Part shown: positions 9,576-18,193 of the stretch, one piece after another
Layout: each line of letters opens with the position of its first letter
How positions within the stretch are numbered: position 1 is the stretch's first letter
NCBI RefSeq assembly: GCF_039710355.1
Contig: NZ_JBDKWZ010000001.1
Location: 682,001-746,000 of the forward strand
Direction of reading: 5' to 3'
DNA length: 64,000 nt
Origin: Rapidithrix thailandica
Lineage (GTDB): Bacteria > Bacteroidota > Bacteroidia > Cytophagales > Flammeovirgaceae
Program-made: the position numbers and the translations under genes
The notes under the pieces: model-generated
Databases searched by the model: none
What the model was told of the DNA's origin: nothing
What the model saw: the letters and a program-made list of their open reading frames with translations, nothing else

Positions 9576-10133
9576 TTAGAGTGAAATTTCTCCGATGATA
9601 TGATATTGGTGAGGCGAGCCAGTGGCCAATTGTTTGAGGCCGTCAATACCATACTTTTTTACCATGCCTTTTTCAATATACATGGTGAGTGTTTTTATGT
9701 CTTGGTACAATTGGTTAGTCGTTTGAGTTTGTATTTCAATAAACTGTACTTCTTCATTTTGTTCGTGGATCACAAGTTTTTGTACGTTAGCCGAATTTTC
9801 TTTGCTCTCATATGTGGTAATATCCACTCCACCTTTGTGCTCTTTTTTTACTTCGTAAGCTCCTTGCAAAATGGGTTTATTGATATTGGTTTCTTCAAAG
9901 GGCTTCAGCTCTTTTGACCAATCTTCAATTTTTTGCTCTACCAGATTCGATTGTTGTTCGCCCACCTGCCCCTTTTTCTTGACTACGGGATTGAGCGCTT
10001 CTAACTTTTTGACTTGGCCCTGGATAAAGGTTGCCATGTCGAAATAGAGGTCGATATTAGACTGTTTGTCGGAAGTAGGTACACATCCTTGTGCTATAAC
10101 TACACTTATTAATACAAGAAATAACGATTTCAT
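9576..10133 (-). CDS. predicted lipoprotein of unknown function
   Basis: A 185-residue protein that I do not assign to a family. The N-terminus is a lipoprotein signal (MKSLFLVLISVVIAQGC) with the acylated cysteine at residue 17. The mature part is charged and probably helical plus a few strands. It ends 25 bases before the oxyR start on the same strand, so the two could be cotranscribed. Together they are flanked by repeat R1 copies 1 and 2. A weak -7-like TAACTTTA lies upstream near 10173. Confidence 0.75.
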   Translation of the reverse strand: MKSLFLVLISVVIAQGCVPTSDKQSNIDLYFDMATFIQGQVKKLEALNPVVKKKGQVGEQQSNLVEQKIEDWSKELKPFEETNINKPILQGAYEVKKEHKGGVDITTYESKENSANVQKLVIHEQNEEVQFIEIQTQTTNQLYQDIKTLTMYIEKGMVKKYGIDGLKQLATGSPHQYHIIGEISL

Positions 10134-10311
10134 GAGAATTTTCTAAAGCATTGACGTGAGATTTAGGTGTAAAGTTAATAAAGCTTTATGTAATCAATCC
10201 TGAGATAGATTGAGAATAAGAATTTTAACATATATTGGGAGGTGAATTCCGGGAAGGAGGAAAGGCAAAAAATAGAGAAAAGAAAGGAAAATACCTTTCA
10301 ATACAGCCATT

Positions 10312-10464
10312 AGAGCATGTTAGGAATTCTTTACGGGAGATTCTCCTTTGAGAGGCCGCCCCTTAGGCGGTAAAAATTCTCGCTTTAGGATTCTCAAAAT
10401 ACTGCATTGAGGTTCCTGAAATGGAAGCTTTTGACCCAAAGGCTGAAATTTAAATATGCCCTTA
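10312..10464 (+). repeat. dispersed element R1, copy 2
   Basis: A ~153-bp shortened copy. The right half is clearly shared with copy 1 (GGTAAAAATTCTC, then TTCTCAAAATACTGCA and GAGGTTCCTGAAATG). The left end TAGAGCATGTT and the right end AAATTTAAATATG keep traces of the inverted ends. The GC-rich hairpin and the tandem units of the left half are largely missing, so this copy looks decayed. Confidence 0.7.
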
Positions 10465-10540
10465 GACGTATCTGAAGGAACTAGCCTACGGATGAATTAA
10501 TCTTTGGATGAAGACAAGATCAATGGCCGCAAGGTATACT

Positions 10541-11110
10541 TTAGTTTTGCTCTAATACATACATTTTGGCAAGCTCTTGTCTGGATTTTGCCAGATAGGA
10601 ATTGAATAATTTGTTTAAGCCCGGGTGAATGTTTTCAATTTGGACTACTACTTCTTCTGCCCAATTGAGGTATTCCAGTTTTCTTTGGGTGGACCAAGAG
10701 GGGGGAGAGTATAAGATATCTTTTACATTACAAATTTTATCGGCAATCCGGAGCAACTTGGCTTTAGAAGATAACGCTTTTGCATTGATAATCTGCAGTC
10801 GTTTCCGCTCTTGACAAGGAAGGCTCATATCATCCGTCACTTCCAGCACCAGGCGCTTTACTTCGTTGCCAAATAGCAATTCTATCTCTTCCGGATAAGT
10901 TTGCGTATCTTCGATGGTGTCGTGAAGGATGGCGGCCATAAGAAGGTTCTCATCCGTGATTGCAGCGGTCTCAGAAAGGATATTGGCTACCTGAATGGGG
11001 TGGTTGATAAACGGAACGCCCTCTTTACCTTTTCGCTTCTGATGCTTGTGTTTTTCGCTGGCAAATTGAATCGCTTTTAATAATTTGGCGTAATTTGCTT
11101 TTGGCAACAT
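10541..11110 (-). CDS. small alarmone hydrolase-like HD domain protein (MESH1 type)
   Basis: A 189-residue single-domain HD phosphohydrolase. The metal-binding set seen in RelA/SpoT and MESH1 hydrolases is complete: H37 (INHPIQ), H63-D64 with the following E67-D68 (LHDTIED), and D124 (RIADKICNV). There is no synthetase or TGS domain, so it should only degrade (p)ppGpp or a related nucleotide such as NADPH. It is cytoplasmic and appears monocistronic. Substrate choice within this group is not predictable from the motif alone. Confidence 0.85.
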   Translation of the reverse strand: MLPKANYAKLLKAIQFASEKHKHQKRKGKEGVPFINHPIQVANILSETAAITDENLLMAAILHDTIEDTQTYPEEIELLFGNEVKRLVLEVTDDMSLPCQERKRLQIINAKALSSKAKLLRIADKICNVKDILYSPPSWSTQRKLEYLNWAEEVVVQIENIHPGLNKLFNSYLAKSRQELAKMYVLEQN

Positions 11111-11423
11111 AACTTATTTTGGTTTTAGGTCAATGATGCATTCAGGTGGTTGAGTTGGTCAGTAAGTTTAATAAGTGTAATTTGTTGCTAAACTCTTCTA
11201 TAATAAATAACGTCAATAATGAAATTATCGCTTGCTTCTTGCCGCTATATTAAAGATTATTTAGATAAAATTGTGGTTAGCTCACTAATAATTATAATTC
11301 TTAATTCGTTTTTTCCTCTATTGTAACCCTGATGGTCCTCTTCTTGACAAAAATTGTCCGGGGGCGTTTGCCTTAAGGTTAATTATTATTGATCCAAAGC
11401 TTTTTCGAGTTTTCCTCTGCCTT
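11111..11423. other. AT-rich intergenic region
   Basis: An AT-rich spacer of 313 bases between two minus-strand genes. It contains one 35-codon frame starting at 11220 on the plus strand with no supporting signals. I found no promoter consensus, hairpin or repeat that I trust. Confidence 0.4.
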
Positions 11424-12335
11424 TCACTTTTCTTTGCTGTTTGGCCTCAGCTTATTTTCAAAACGCTGAATTTCCGGTTGTGAGAAACTGGCTTCTGTTG
11501 AGAGATATAGTGTGAGGTTAGGAGAAAAACAGATGCCTTCCGGTTGCCGGATTTTTTCAGGGTGAATGGGAATAATCCCTTTGATTTGTTTACCGTCCGG
11601 TGATAAGATCACTATTTTTTTACCTTGGTGAGAAAGGAGGTATATCTCTTGGGTCTGAGGGTGAAGAACGATCCCGGATGGAGCAAATTTATCTTTTTTG
11701 TTACCCGTCATCTTTTGAATCTCTTCTATATCGATGATGGCAAAAGGCTCCTTCTCCAGTTGATGTGTATGCAAGTCAAAAGCGTAAATAGCCCTACTAT
11801 GTTTGTATTTTTTCTTTTTGAGATGGGGTTTTCCCTTACAAGCTAACAATAGGCGATGATTGTTGGCATCATAGCAAAGGCCTTCTATGTCATTTTTTTT
11901 ACTGAGGGCAGTATTGAATTCGGCCACTTTTAATTTTTTACTTTTAAACCCTCTCAACCGAAAAAGCTTTCCATCGCTCCGGGCTATATAGAGTACGGTA
12001 TCTACCTTTGCTATTCCTTCATAGTCTCCTTCTTTTCCGAAAAGGTATTCATGGGTGATCTTACGGGCTTTGGCATCGTAAATATATACAATACCTAACT
12101 CGTCTTGAACACAAGCCAATAGGCCCTCTCTTATGTACGTGATTCCTGAAATCTCATTCAGAATATCGGGAAGGACATACTCATCATCGGGTGTATCCAG
12201 GGTGTAGGGAAAATTAGGGTGAACAGCGTTCCCTTCCGTATTTTTCGAAGAGTTTTTGGGGGAAGAGCATTGCCAAAGGCAAATAAGGCATATTAGTCCG
12301 CTCCATATTTGCCAGAGAGGTGTTGTAGATCGCAT
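11424..12335 (-). CDS. SdiA-regulated-like beta-propeller lipoprotein
   Basis: The ATG at 12335 gives 303 residues starting with a hydrophobic signal (LICLICLWQCSS) that ends in a lipobox-like cysteine; the 34 upstream codons are unlikely to be translated. The mature part is a run of about six beta-propeller blades, with motifs such as LNEISGITY, DIEGLCYDANNHRLLLACKG, PSGIVLHPQTQEIYLLS and QPEGICFSPN. These are characteristic of the SdiA-regulated family, found as periplasmic or outer-membrane proteins. Its ligand or enzymatic activity is unknown. It is monocistronic. Confidence 0.8.
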   Translation of the reverse strand: MRSTTPLWQIWSGLICLICLWQCSSPKNSSKNTEGNAVHPNFPYTLDTPDDEYVLPDILNEISGITYIREGLLACVQDELGIVYIYDAKARKITHEYLFGKEGDYEGIAKVDTVLYIARSDGKLFRLRGFKSKKLKVAEFNTALSKKNDIEGLCYDANNHRLLLACKGKPHLKKKKYKHSRAIYAFDLHTHQLEKEPFAIIDIEEIQKMTGNKKDKFAPSGIVLHPQTQEIYLLSHQGKKIVILSPDGKQIKGIIPIHPEKIRQPEGICFSPNLTLYLSTEASFSQPEIQRFENKLRPNSKEK

Positions 12336-12535
12336 GTCTGTGCTTTTTATATATACATACGAAATTGCAAAAGAGTATTGAGGTAAAAAATTTTCCTGTA
12401 TAATTTTTTTTACCTTACTCAAAAAGGGAGTAGACAATGCCAGCCTTCCTTATTGCAAGGGAGAAATATGCCTGATGACTAGGAGTAAATAGGCAAATGT
12501 ATGTCAAAAAAATTGTTAAGAGAGTTAAGAGCTTA

Positions 12536-12721
12536 CTAAAGTTTTCTGTTAAGAGGGGTGGGCTCAGGTAGAGCTTTTTTCATACAGATCCAATAAAAAG
12601 AGGTGATGGCAATCAGGTAAACCACAGCCAATAAGACCAATAGACTCCATTCCATATTTACTTTGAGGTAAGTCAATAAAGGCAGTGCCTTTTCAATAGG
12701 AAAAAGGGCTAATAATAACAT
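12536..12721 (-). CDS. small membrane protein, hypothetical
   Basis: A short frame of 61 residues from the ATG at 12721 (69 from a TTG at 12745) encodes two hydrophobic segments (LLLALFPIEKALPLLTYL and WSLLVLLAVVYLIAITSFYW) and a basic tail. The composition is that of a genuine small membrane protein, but no family is recognised and no clear promoter or ribosome-binding site supports it. Confidence 0.4.
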   Translation of the reverse strand: MLLLALFPIEKALPLLTYLKVNMEWSLLVLLAVVYLIAITSFYWICMKKALPEPTPLNRKL

Positions 12722-12939
12722 GATGTAATCAGAAAAAATGAACAATCCTTGATAAAATGAACCTTTTTTAAGGTTTGTTTGGATAGTTTGAAGTTTAGCT
12801 ATTAGTAGGTAGTAATTGCTAGATAATTTAGGAATTATTAACTAAATGTCAAAATATTTTTTGTGAATATTCAGTTTGGTGTGTTGCTTAACAGTTGTAA
12901 GTTGTTGCCCTCTCTGTTTATTTTACCTGGTAAATTTTA

Positions 12940-13725
12940 CTATTTTGGAGGGTTTTTATCTTCTATTACTTCTTGCTCTATTTCCCTTTCAATCACTTTT
13001 ACAATCTCTTCTACCGAAGCCTTATAGTCGATGTGTACCGGGGGTTTAAACCTTACTGAAAGTGTGGTGTTTCTTTTTTTAAAAAACAGCCCTTTTTTAT
13101 CAAAGGCTCTTCGAAAACCGTTGATGACAACCGGAATCACGATGGGTTGGAATTTTTTGATGAAAAAGCCGGTCCCTTTGCGTATTGGGGCATATGGGCT
13201 GGTAGTGCCTTGGGGAAAGCTGACAACCCAACCATGTTGGAGTGCACTGTTGACTTTGTCTTCCGCCCCTTTGTCTACGGTTCTCTTCACATTGGCTCCG
13301 TTGGCCCGCCAGGAACGTTCTACCTTGATGGCCCCGCCATAGCTGAACAGTTTTGGCAATACCCCGCCTTTCTCCATGGTTTCGGAAGCGGCAATATAAT
13401 AAGACTTGGCTCTGGGAGCCAATAAGTACACCGGAAACCGGATACTGTTCTTGAATCCCCACTTTACACTACTGAAAATATGGTAAAATGCAATGACATC
13501 GGCAAAATAGGTTTGATGGTTGGAAAGGAATAATACATTGTTGTCAGGGAGGCCTTCAAGGTGTTCGGTACCTTCCACTTTTAAATGGTTGGTGATGGCC
13601 AATCGGGGGTAAGTGACAATGCCTAATACCGAAATAGCAAAGCGTTTGATAAGGAGGTAATTTCCAAAGGGGTCCTGCTCTAATAAGGACCGGACCCAAT
13701 GGATCATTGCTTTTATGAGTTTCAT
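12940..13725 (-). CDS. plsC: 1-acyl-sn-glycerol-3-phosphate acyltransferase (PlsC family)
   Basis: The ATG at 13725 gives 261 residues; a -7 promoter element sits 20 bases upstream, which argues against the longer frame to 13833. The catalytic block NHQTYFAD is at residues 69-76 and the FPQGTTS glycine motif, which binds the phosphate, near residue 165. The protein transfers an acyl chain to lysophosphatidic acid at the inner face of the membrane. Oddly, the His and Asp are separated by five residues (H-X5-D) instead of the usual four. Substrate could be another lysophospholipid. Confidence 0.85.
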   Translation of the reverse strand: MKLIKAMIHWVRSLLEQDPFGNYLLIKRFAISVLGIVTYPRLAITNHLKVEGTEHLEGLPDNNVLFLSNHQTYFADVIAFYHIFSSVKWGFKNSIRFPVYLLAPRAKSYYIAASETMEKGGVLPKLFSYGGAIKVERSWRANGANVKRTVDKGAEDKVNSALQHGWVVSFPQGTTSPYAPIRKGTGFFIKKFQPIVIPVVINGFRRAFDKKGLFFKKRNTTLSVRFKPPVHIDYKASVEEIVKVIEREIEQEVIEDKNPPK

Positions 13726-13744
13726 AAGGTTGTGATAATTATTG

Positions 13745-13752
13745 CAAAAATA
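13745..13752 (-). promoter_or_regulatory. -7 promoter element of plsC
   Basis: On the minus strand the sequence reads TATTTTTG, a TAnnTTTG match, about 20 bases ahead of the plsC ATG. It fixes the start codon choice. The -33 box is not recognisable. Confidence 0.5.
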
Positions 13753-13878
13753 GTGGGTTTGTCCAATTTTCGAGAGCCTTCCCACCGGTATAGTTGTTTT
13801 GAGTATTGATCGTCCACACACGATTCCTCTCATTATTGTATAAATTAAGCTGAATTTATGGATTAACTAGTATTCTTT

Positions 13879-15015
13879 ATGTTAAGTTATTGGGAAAAAG
13901 ATGTCTTTCTACAGTACGATTATATCCTTGTTGGTGCTGGTATTGTAGGCTTGTCCACCGCTATTGCTTTGGCCGAAAATCAACCGGATAAGTCAATATT
14001 GGTTTTGGAGCGGGGATTGTTGCCTACGGGAGCCAGTACAAAAAATGCAGGTTTTGCATGTTTCGGTAGTGTGACCGAAATTTTATCCGATTTACAACAG
14101 CAACCGGCAGAAGAAGTACAAGGTTTAATTCAAAAACGCTGGGAAGGTCTGCAAAAGCTCCGGACCAAAGTAGGAGACCAGGCATTGGGGTATCAGGCAT
14201 GGGGAGGTTATGAATTGATTTTACAAGGGCAAGCCTTTAACCCGGACGCACTGGAGCAAGTTAATGAATGGTTATGGCCACTTTTTAAAAGGGCGGTCTT
14301 TACCTTGGATGATTCACGCATTACTTCTTTCGGCTTTTCCAAACAACAAGTCAAACACATCATTCATAATCCGTTAGAAGGGCAATTGCATCCAGGACGG
14401 TTAATGCATGCTCTGTTAAAACAAGCTCAAACACAGGGAGTTAAAGTGCTGACGGGTGCCGAAGTACGCCAGTGGAAGGAAAGCAAAGATGGAGTGGAGT
14501 TGTATGTGTTTGACAAAACAAATGAAGAAGAAATTATTTTTCAAACGGATAAACTCGCCTTATGCACCAATGCCTTTTCTAAACAATTGTTGCCTGGCTT
14601 GGATTTAACTCCGGGCAGAGGGATGGTTTTGGTTACCTCTCCTGTTCCCAAATTGAAAATACAAGGTACTTTTCATTTTGAAGAAGGATATTACTACTTC
14701 CGGAATATTGAAAACCGGGTATTGTTAGGAGGAGGCAGGCATTTGGCTTTAGCAGAGGAAAGTACTACAGAAATGAAAGTGAATCCGTTGATCCGGCAAA
14801 AGCTTAACAAACTACTTACTGAAGTACTTTTACCTAATACTCCTTTTTCTATTGAACATGAATGGGCCGGGGTCATGGCTTTTGGCAAAACCAAACAACC
14901 GGTATTGTGTCAACACAGTGCCCGGGTATTTCTTGGTTTGCGTTTAGGCGGGATGGGCGTGGCTATCGGGATGGAGTTAGGAGAAAGGCTGGCTGAGCTA
15001 CTTGACAACTCCTAA
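13879..15015 (+). CDS. FAD-dependent oxidoreductase, DAO (D-amino-acid oxidase-like) family
   Basis: A 378-residue flavoprotein. The Rossmann FAD motif is near residues 15-30 (ILVGAGIVGLSTAIAL), followed by an acidic residue after strand 2 (LVLERG) and a STKNAGFACFG active-site loop. The C-terminal RLGGMGVAIGMELG closes the FAD fold. Family members oxidise amines or amino acids such as glycine, sarcosine or D-amino acids. The substrate cannot be assigned. It stands alone between plsC (divergent) and clpB. Confidence 0.8.
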   Translation: MLSYWEKDVFLQYDYILVGAGIVGLSTAIALAENQPDKSILVLERGLLPTGASTKNAGFACFGSVTEILSDLQQQPAEEVQGLIQKRWEGLQKLRTKVGDQALGYQAWGGYELILQGQAFNPDALEQVNEWLWPLFKRAVFTLDDSRITSFGFSKQQVKHIIHNPLEGQLHPGRLMHALLKQAQTQGVKVLTGAEVRQWKESKDGVELYVFDKTNEEEIIFQTDKLALCTNAFSKQLLPGLDLTPGRGMVLVTSPVPKLKIQGTFHFEEGYYYFRNIENRVLLGGGRHLALAEESTTEMKVNPLIRQKLNKLLTEVLLPNTPFSIEHEWAGVMAFGKTKQPVLCQHSARVFLGLRLGGMGVAIGMELGERLAELLDNS

Positions 15016-15208
15016 GTTTGATTTTTGTTCGAAGGTAACTGAAAAATTGTCATTATAAAAAGCTGTTTTTCAATAAAATAAGTCAAATTGGCTTCGCTTT
15101 TTTTCCTGTACTGTAATAATGTCTTGTTTTGATAGGATGGTTTTCTATTTGTTTAATGGCAAGGTACCAAACCATGAAAACTAATTACTTTAATACGTCG
15201 GCTAATCC

Positions 15209-15234
15209 CTGTGGAAAACATTGACTTTCCACAG
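15209..15234 (+). promoter_or_regulatory. upstream hairpin 1 of clpB
   Basis: A perfect 9-bp inverted repeat (CTGTGGAAA and TTTCCACAG) with an 8-base loop. It lies 90 bases before the clpB start. It could be a repressor operator or an RNA stem in the leader. It is not a CIRCE element (TTAGCACTC-N9-GAGTGCTAA). Confidence 0.6.
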
Positions 15235-15246
15235 AATGAGGTAGGG

Positions 15247-15275
15247 AAGGTGGAGGGTGCTGATCCCTCCACCTT
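15247..15275 (+). promoter_or_regulatory. upstream hairpin 2 of clpB
   Basis: A perfect 11-bp inverted repeat (AAGGTGGAGGG and CCCTCCACCTT) with a 7-base loop, 12 bases after hairpin 1 and 48 bases before the clpB ATG. No long T run follows (TTATATTTAG), so a plain terminator is unlikely. It could be an attenuator-like or stabilising leader stem. Confidence 0.6.
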
Positions 15276-15323
15276 ATATTTAGTCAAAATGTTATTATAG
15301 GAACAAGAATATTTTATCAAGCT

Positions 15324-17948
15324 ATGAACATTAACCAATATACCATCAAATCGCAGGAAGCACTACAAAGTGCCGCGTCCTTGGCCTCTTCCAATCAACA
15401 ACAAATTGTTGAAACGGGCCACTTGTTGAAAGCTTTAATGCAACAGGATGACAACCTGTTTACTTTTCTATCGAAAAAATTAAATGTAAATAGAAATTAC
15501 CTGAGCGGGCAACTGGACCAAGTGATTAACGGCTATCCTAAATCCAGTGGTCAACAACCGTATTTTTCCAACGATGCCCACAAAGCTCTGCAAAGGGCAG
15601 AGAAATATATGCGCGACTTGAAAGATGAATATGTGGCGGTAGAACATATTTTATTAGGAGTCCTGGATGGAAATGAGCGCGTAGCGACCTTATTAAAAGA
15701 CGTAGGCTTTAATGAGAAGCACCTGATCAAAGCGATTAAAGAATTGAGGGGTGGGGAAAATGTGAAAGACCCCAATGCCGAGTCAAAATACAAATCCTTG
15801 GAAAGGTATTCTCAAAACTTGAATAACCTGGTAAAACAAGGCAAGCTCGATCCGATTATCGGAAGGGATGAGGAAATCAGGCGGGTGTTACAAATCTTGA
15901 GTCGAAGGACGAAAAACAATCCTATGTTGGTAGGTGAACCCGGGGTGGGAAAAACCGCTATTGCCGAAGGCTTGGCTCAACGGATTGTGGCTGGTGATGT
16001 ACCGGATAATCTGAAGGATGTAGAGATTGTGAGTTTGGATATGGGATTATTGGTGGCTGGAGCCAAATACAAAGGTGAGTTTGAAGAGCGGCTTAAGTCC
16101 GTGATCAAGGAAGTAGTGGATTCGGCCGGGAAAATTGTCCTGTTCATTGATGAAATTCATACGCTGATCGGGGCGGGCTCGAGTGGTGAAGGAGCCATGG
16201 ATGCGGCCAATTTATTAAAACCGGCCTTGGCCAGGGGCGAATTACGTTCGATCGGTGCAACCACTCTTAAAGAGTATCAGAAGTATATTGAAAAAGATAA
16301 AGCACTGGAGCGAAGGTTTCAAACCGTTATGATTGACGAGCCTTCCGTTCAGGACGCGATTTCTATCTTGAGAGGGATCAAGGAAAAATACGAAGTGCAT
16401 CATGGGGTGCGGATCAAAGACGATGCGATTATTTCTGCGGTAGAGTTGTCTCATCGCTATATCAGTGACAGGCACTTGCCGGACAAAGCGATTGACCTGA
16501 TGGATGAAGCCGCAGCCCGTATGCGGATTCAGATTGATTCCTTGCCTGAAGAATTGGATGAGTTGCAGAGGAAAATTATGCAATTGGAAATTGAACGGGA
16601 AGCCATCCGTAGAGAGAAGGACAAAGAAAAAGAAGCTGTGTTAACCAAGGACATTGCCGACCTGACGGATAAATTGAACAGCCTGAAAGCCAAATGGAAA
16701 AATGAAAAGGAAATCATTGAAAACATTCAAAAGGCGAAGGAAAGCATCGATCAATATAAAAGTGAGGCGGACCGTGCCGAAAGGGAAGGGAATTTTGGCT
16801 TGGTAGCAGAACTGCGCTATGGCAAGATCAAAGAAGCAGAGGACCAGTTGGAGCAATTACAACAACAACTTAATAAACAACTGGAAGAAAGTCCCTTATT
16901 AAAAGAAGAAGTGACCTCGGAAGAGATTGCCGAAGTGGTTTCCAAATGGACGGGCATACCGGTAAGCAAAATGTTACAGAGTGAAAGGGAAAAACTCTTA
17001 GATCTGGAAGTAGAACTTCGTAAACGCGTAGCGGGGCAGGACGAGGCTATTCAGGCGGTAGCAGATGCCGTACGAAGGGGAAGAGCGGGCCTGCAAGATC
17101 CTCGAAAACCCATCGGTTCTTTCATCTTTTTGGGAACGACCGGTGTGGGGAAAACAGAGTTGGCGAAAACACTGGCAGAGTTTCTCTTTGATGACGAAAG
17201 TGCCATGGTACGGATTGATATGTCCGAATATCAAGAACGCCATTCGGTAAGCCGTTTGATAGGTGCACCTCCGGGCTATGTGGGGTATGATGAAGGCGGG
17301 CAGTTGACCGAAGCTGTGCGGAGAAAACCGTATTCGGTGATTTTGTTGGATGAAATCGAAAAAGCACATCCGGATGTATTTAACATTCTACTCCAAGTGT
17401 TGGACGATGGTATTTTGACGGATAATAAAGGGCGGGTTGCGAATTTTAAAAATACAATCATCATTATGACCTCCAATATCGGTTCGCAAATTATCATGGA
17501 CCAATTCCGGACCCTTACGGAGCACAATGAAAGTGAAGTGTTGGAAACGACTAAGCAGGAAGTGTTTGAGTTATTGAAAAAATCCGTTCGTCCGGAATTT
17601 CTGAACCGGGTGGATGAAATTATTATGTTCAAGCCACTTTCCAAAACGGAAATGCGGAAGGTTACGGAAATCCAGTTCCGGGATATTCAACGAAGGTTGG
17701 AAGCTTCCGGAATTGTGTTGGAGTCATCCAAAGAAGTATTGGATTACTTAAGCCGGTTGGGCTACGATCCGCAATTCGGGGCCAGGCCGTTAAAACGGGT
17801 AATGCAGAAAGTTTTGTTGAATGAATTATCCAAAGAAATTCTGAAAGGTACCGTCCACAAAGACTCTGTGGTAGGCATCGATCTGGATGAGGATAACCAA
17901 ATCCGCTTTGAAAACGTATCTACTATTGATATAAATACCAAAGAGTAA
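15324..17948 (+). CDS. clpB: ATP-dependent disaggregase ClpB
   Basis: An 874-residue Hsp100 chaperone of full length. The Clp N-domain occupies residues 1-145. Nucleotide-binding domain 1 has GEPGVGKTAI near residue 205. The ClpB-specific middle coiled coil spans about 405-525. NBD2 has GTTGVGKTEL near 605 and the LLDEIEKAHPDVF Walker B. There is no ClpP-binding loop. With DnaK it extracts and refolds proteins from aggregates under heat stress. Two perfect inverted repeats precede the gene, and a GC-rich terminator follows. Confidence 0.97.
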   Translation: MNINQYTIKSQEALQSAASLASSNQQQIVETGHLLKALMQQDDNLFTFLSKKLNVNRNYLSGQLDQVINGYPKSSGQQPYFSNDAHKALQRAEKYMRDLKDEYVAVEHILLGVLDGNERVATLLKDVGFNEKHLIKAIKELRGGENVKDPNAESKYKSLERYSQNLNNLVKQGKLDPIIGRDEEIRRVLQILSRRTKNNPMLVGEPGVGKTAIAEGLAQRIVAGDVPDNLKDVEIVSLDMGLLVAGAKYKGEFEERLKSVIKEVVDSAGKIVLFIDEIHTLIGAGSSGEGAMDAANLLKPALARGELRSIGATTLKEYQKYIEKDKALERRFQTVMIDEPSVQDAISILRGIKEKYEVHHGVRIKDDAIISAVELSHRYISDRHLPDKAIDLMDEAAARMRIQIDSLPEELDELQRKIMQLEIEREAIRREKDKEKEAVLTKDIADLTDKLNSLKAKWKNEKEIIENIQKAKESIDQYKSEADRAEREGNFGLVAELRYGKIKEAEDQLEQLQQQLNKQLEESPLLKEEVTSEEIAEVVSKWTGIPVSKMLQSEREKLLDLEVELRKRVAGQDEAIQAVADAVRRGRAGLQDPRKPIGSFIFLGTTGVGKTELAKTLAEFLFDDESAMVRIDMSEYQERHSVSRLIGAPPGYVGYDEGGQLTEAVRRKPYSVILLDEIEKAHPDVFNILLQVLDDGILTDNKGRVANFKNTIIIMTSNIGSQIIMDQFRTLTEHNESEVLETTKQEVFELLKKSVRPEFLNRVDEIIMFKPLSKTEMRKVTEIQFRDIQRRLEASGIVLESSKEVLDYLSRLGYDPQFGARPLKRVMQKVLLNELSKEILKGTVHKDSVVGIDLDEDNQIRFENVSTIDINTKE

Positions 17949-17979
17949 CTTTAGGAATTGATTTGTGTATAAAAATAAA

Positions 17980-18006
17980 TGCGGGGACAGTGTCCCCGTT
18001 TTTTGT
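17980..18006 (+). terminator. terminator of clpB
   Basis: A GC-rich palindrome CGGGGACA/TGTCCCCG is followed by a T-rich tail (TTTTTTG) 32 bases after the clpB stop. Confidence 0.85.
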
Positions 18007-18146
18007 TTTCATGTATAACATTTTATTAGTAAAGCCTTCAGGCAATCACAGACTTCTATTGCCTTACCTTGAAGGATAGCCCCTCCGCTTCTCTTCCACT
18101 TTTATGCTTATTGTAATAAAATCTTATAATCTCTCTAATAAATTTT

Positions 18147-18154
18147 TAACTTTG
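18147..18154 (+). promoter_or_regulatory. -7 promoter element of aroC
   Basis: TAACTTTG matches TAnnTTTG, 39 bases before the aroC ATG. The sequence 19 bases upstream (TTAT) is only a weak -33 box. Confidence 0.5.
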
Positions 18155-18193
18155 CTGTAGTTCAATATCTGCAAGAGAGAATAATAAATCTTA

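Noticed and set aside
11220..11327. 35-codon frame on the plus strand (MKLSLASCRYIKDYLDK...)
   Set aside because: Too short, with no promoter or ribosome-binding site and no recognisable family; possible by chance in AT-rich DNA.
13726..13833. 36-codon upstream extension of plsC
   Set aside because: A -7 promoter element lies inside it (13745-13752), and the homology begins only at the ATG 13725.
15016..15323. CIRCE/HrcA operator in front of clpB
   Set aside because: The inverted repeats present differ from TTAGCACTC-N9-GAGTGCTAA in sequence and spacing.
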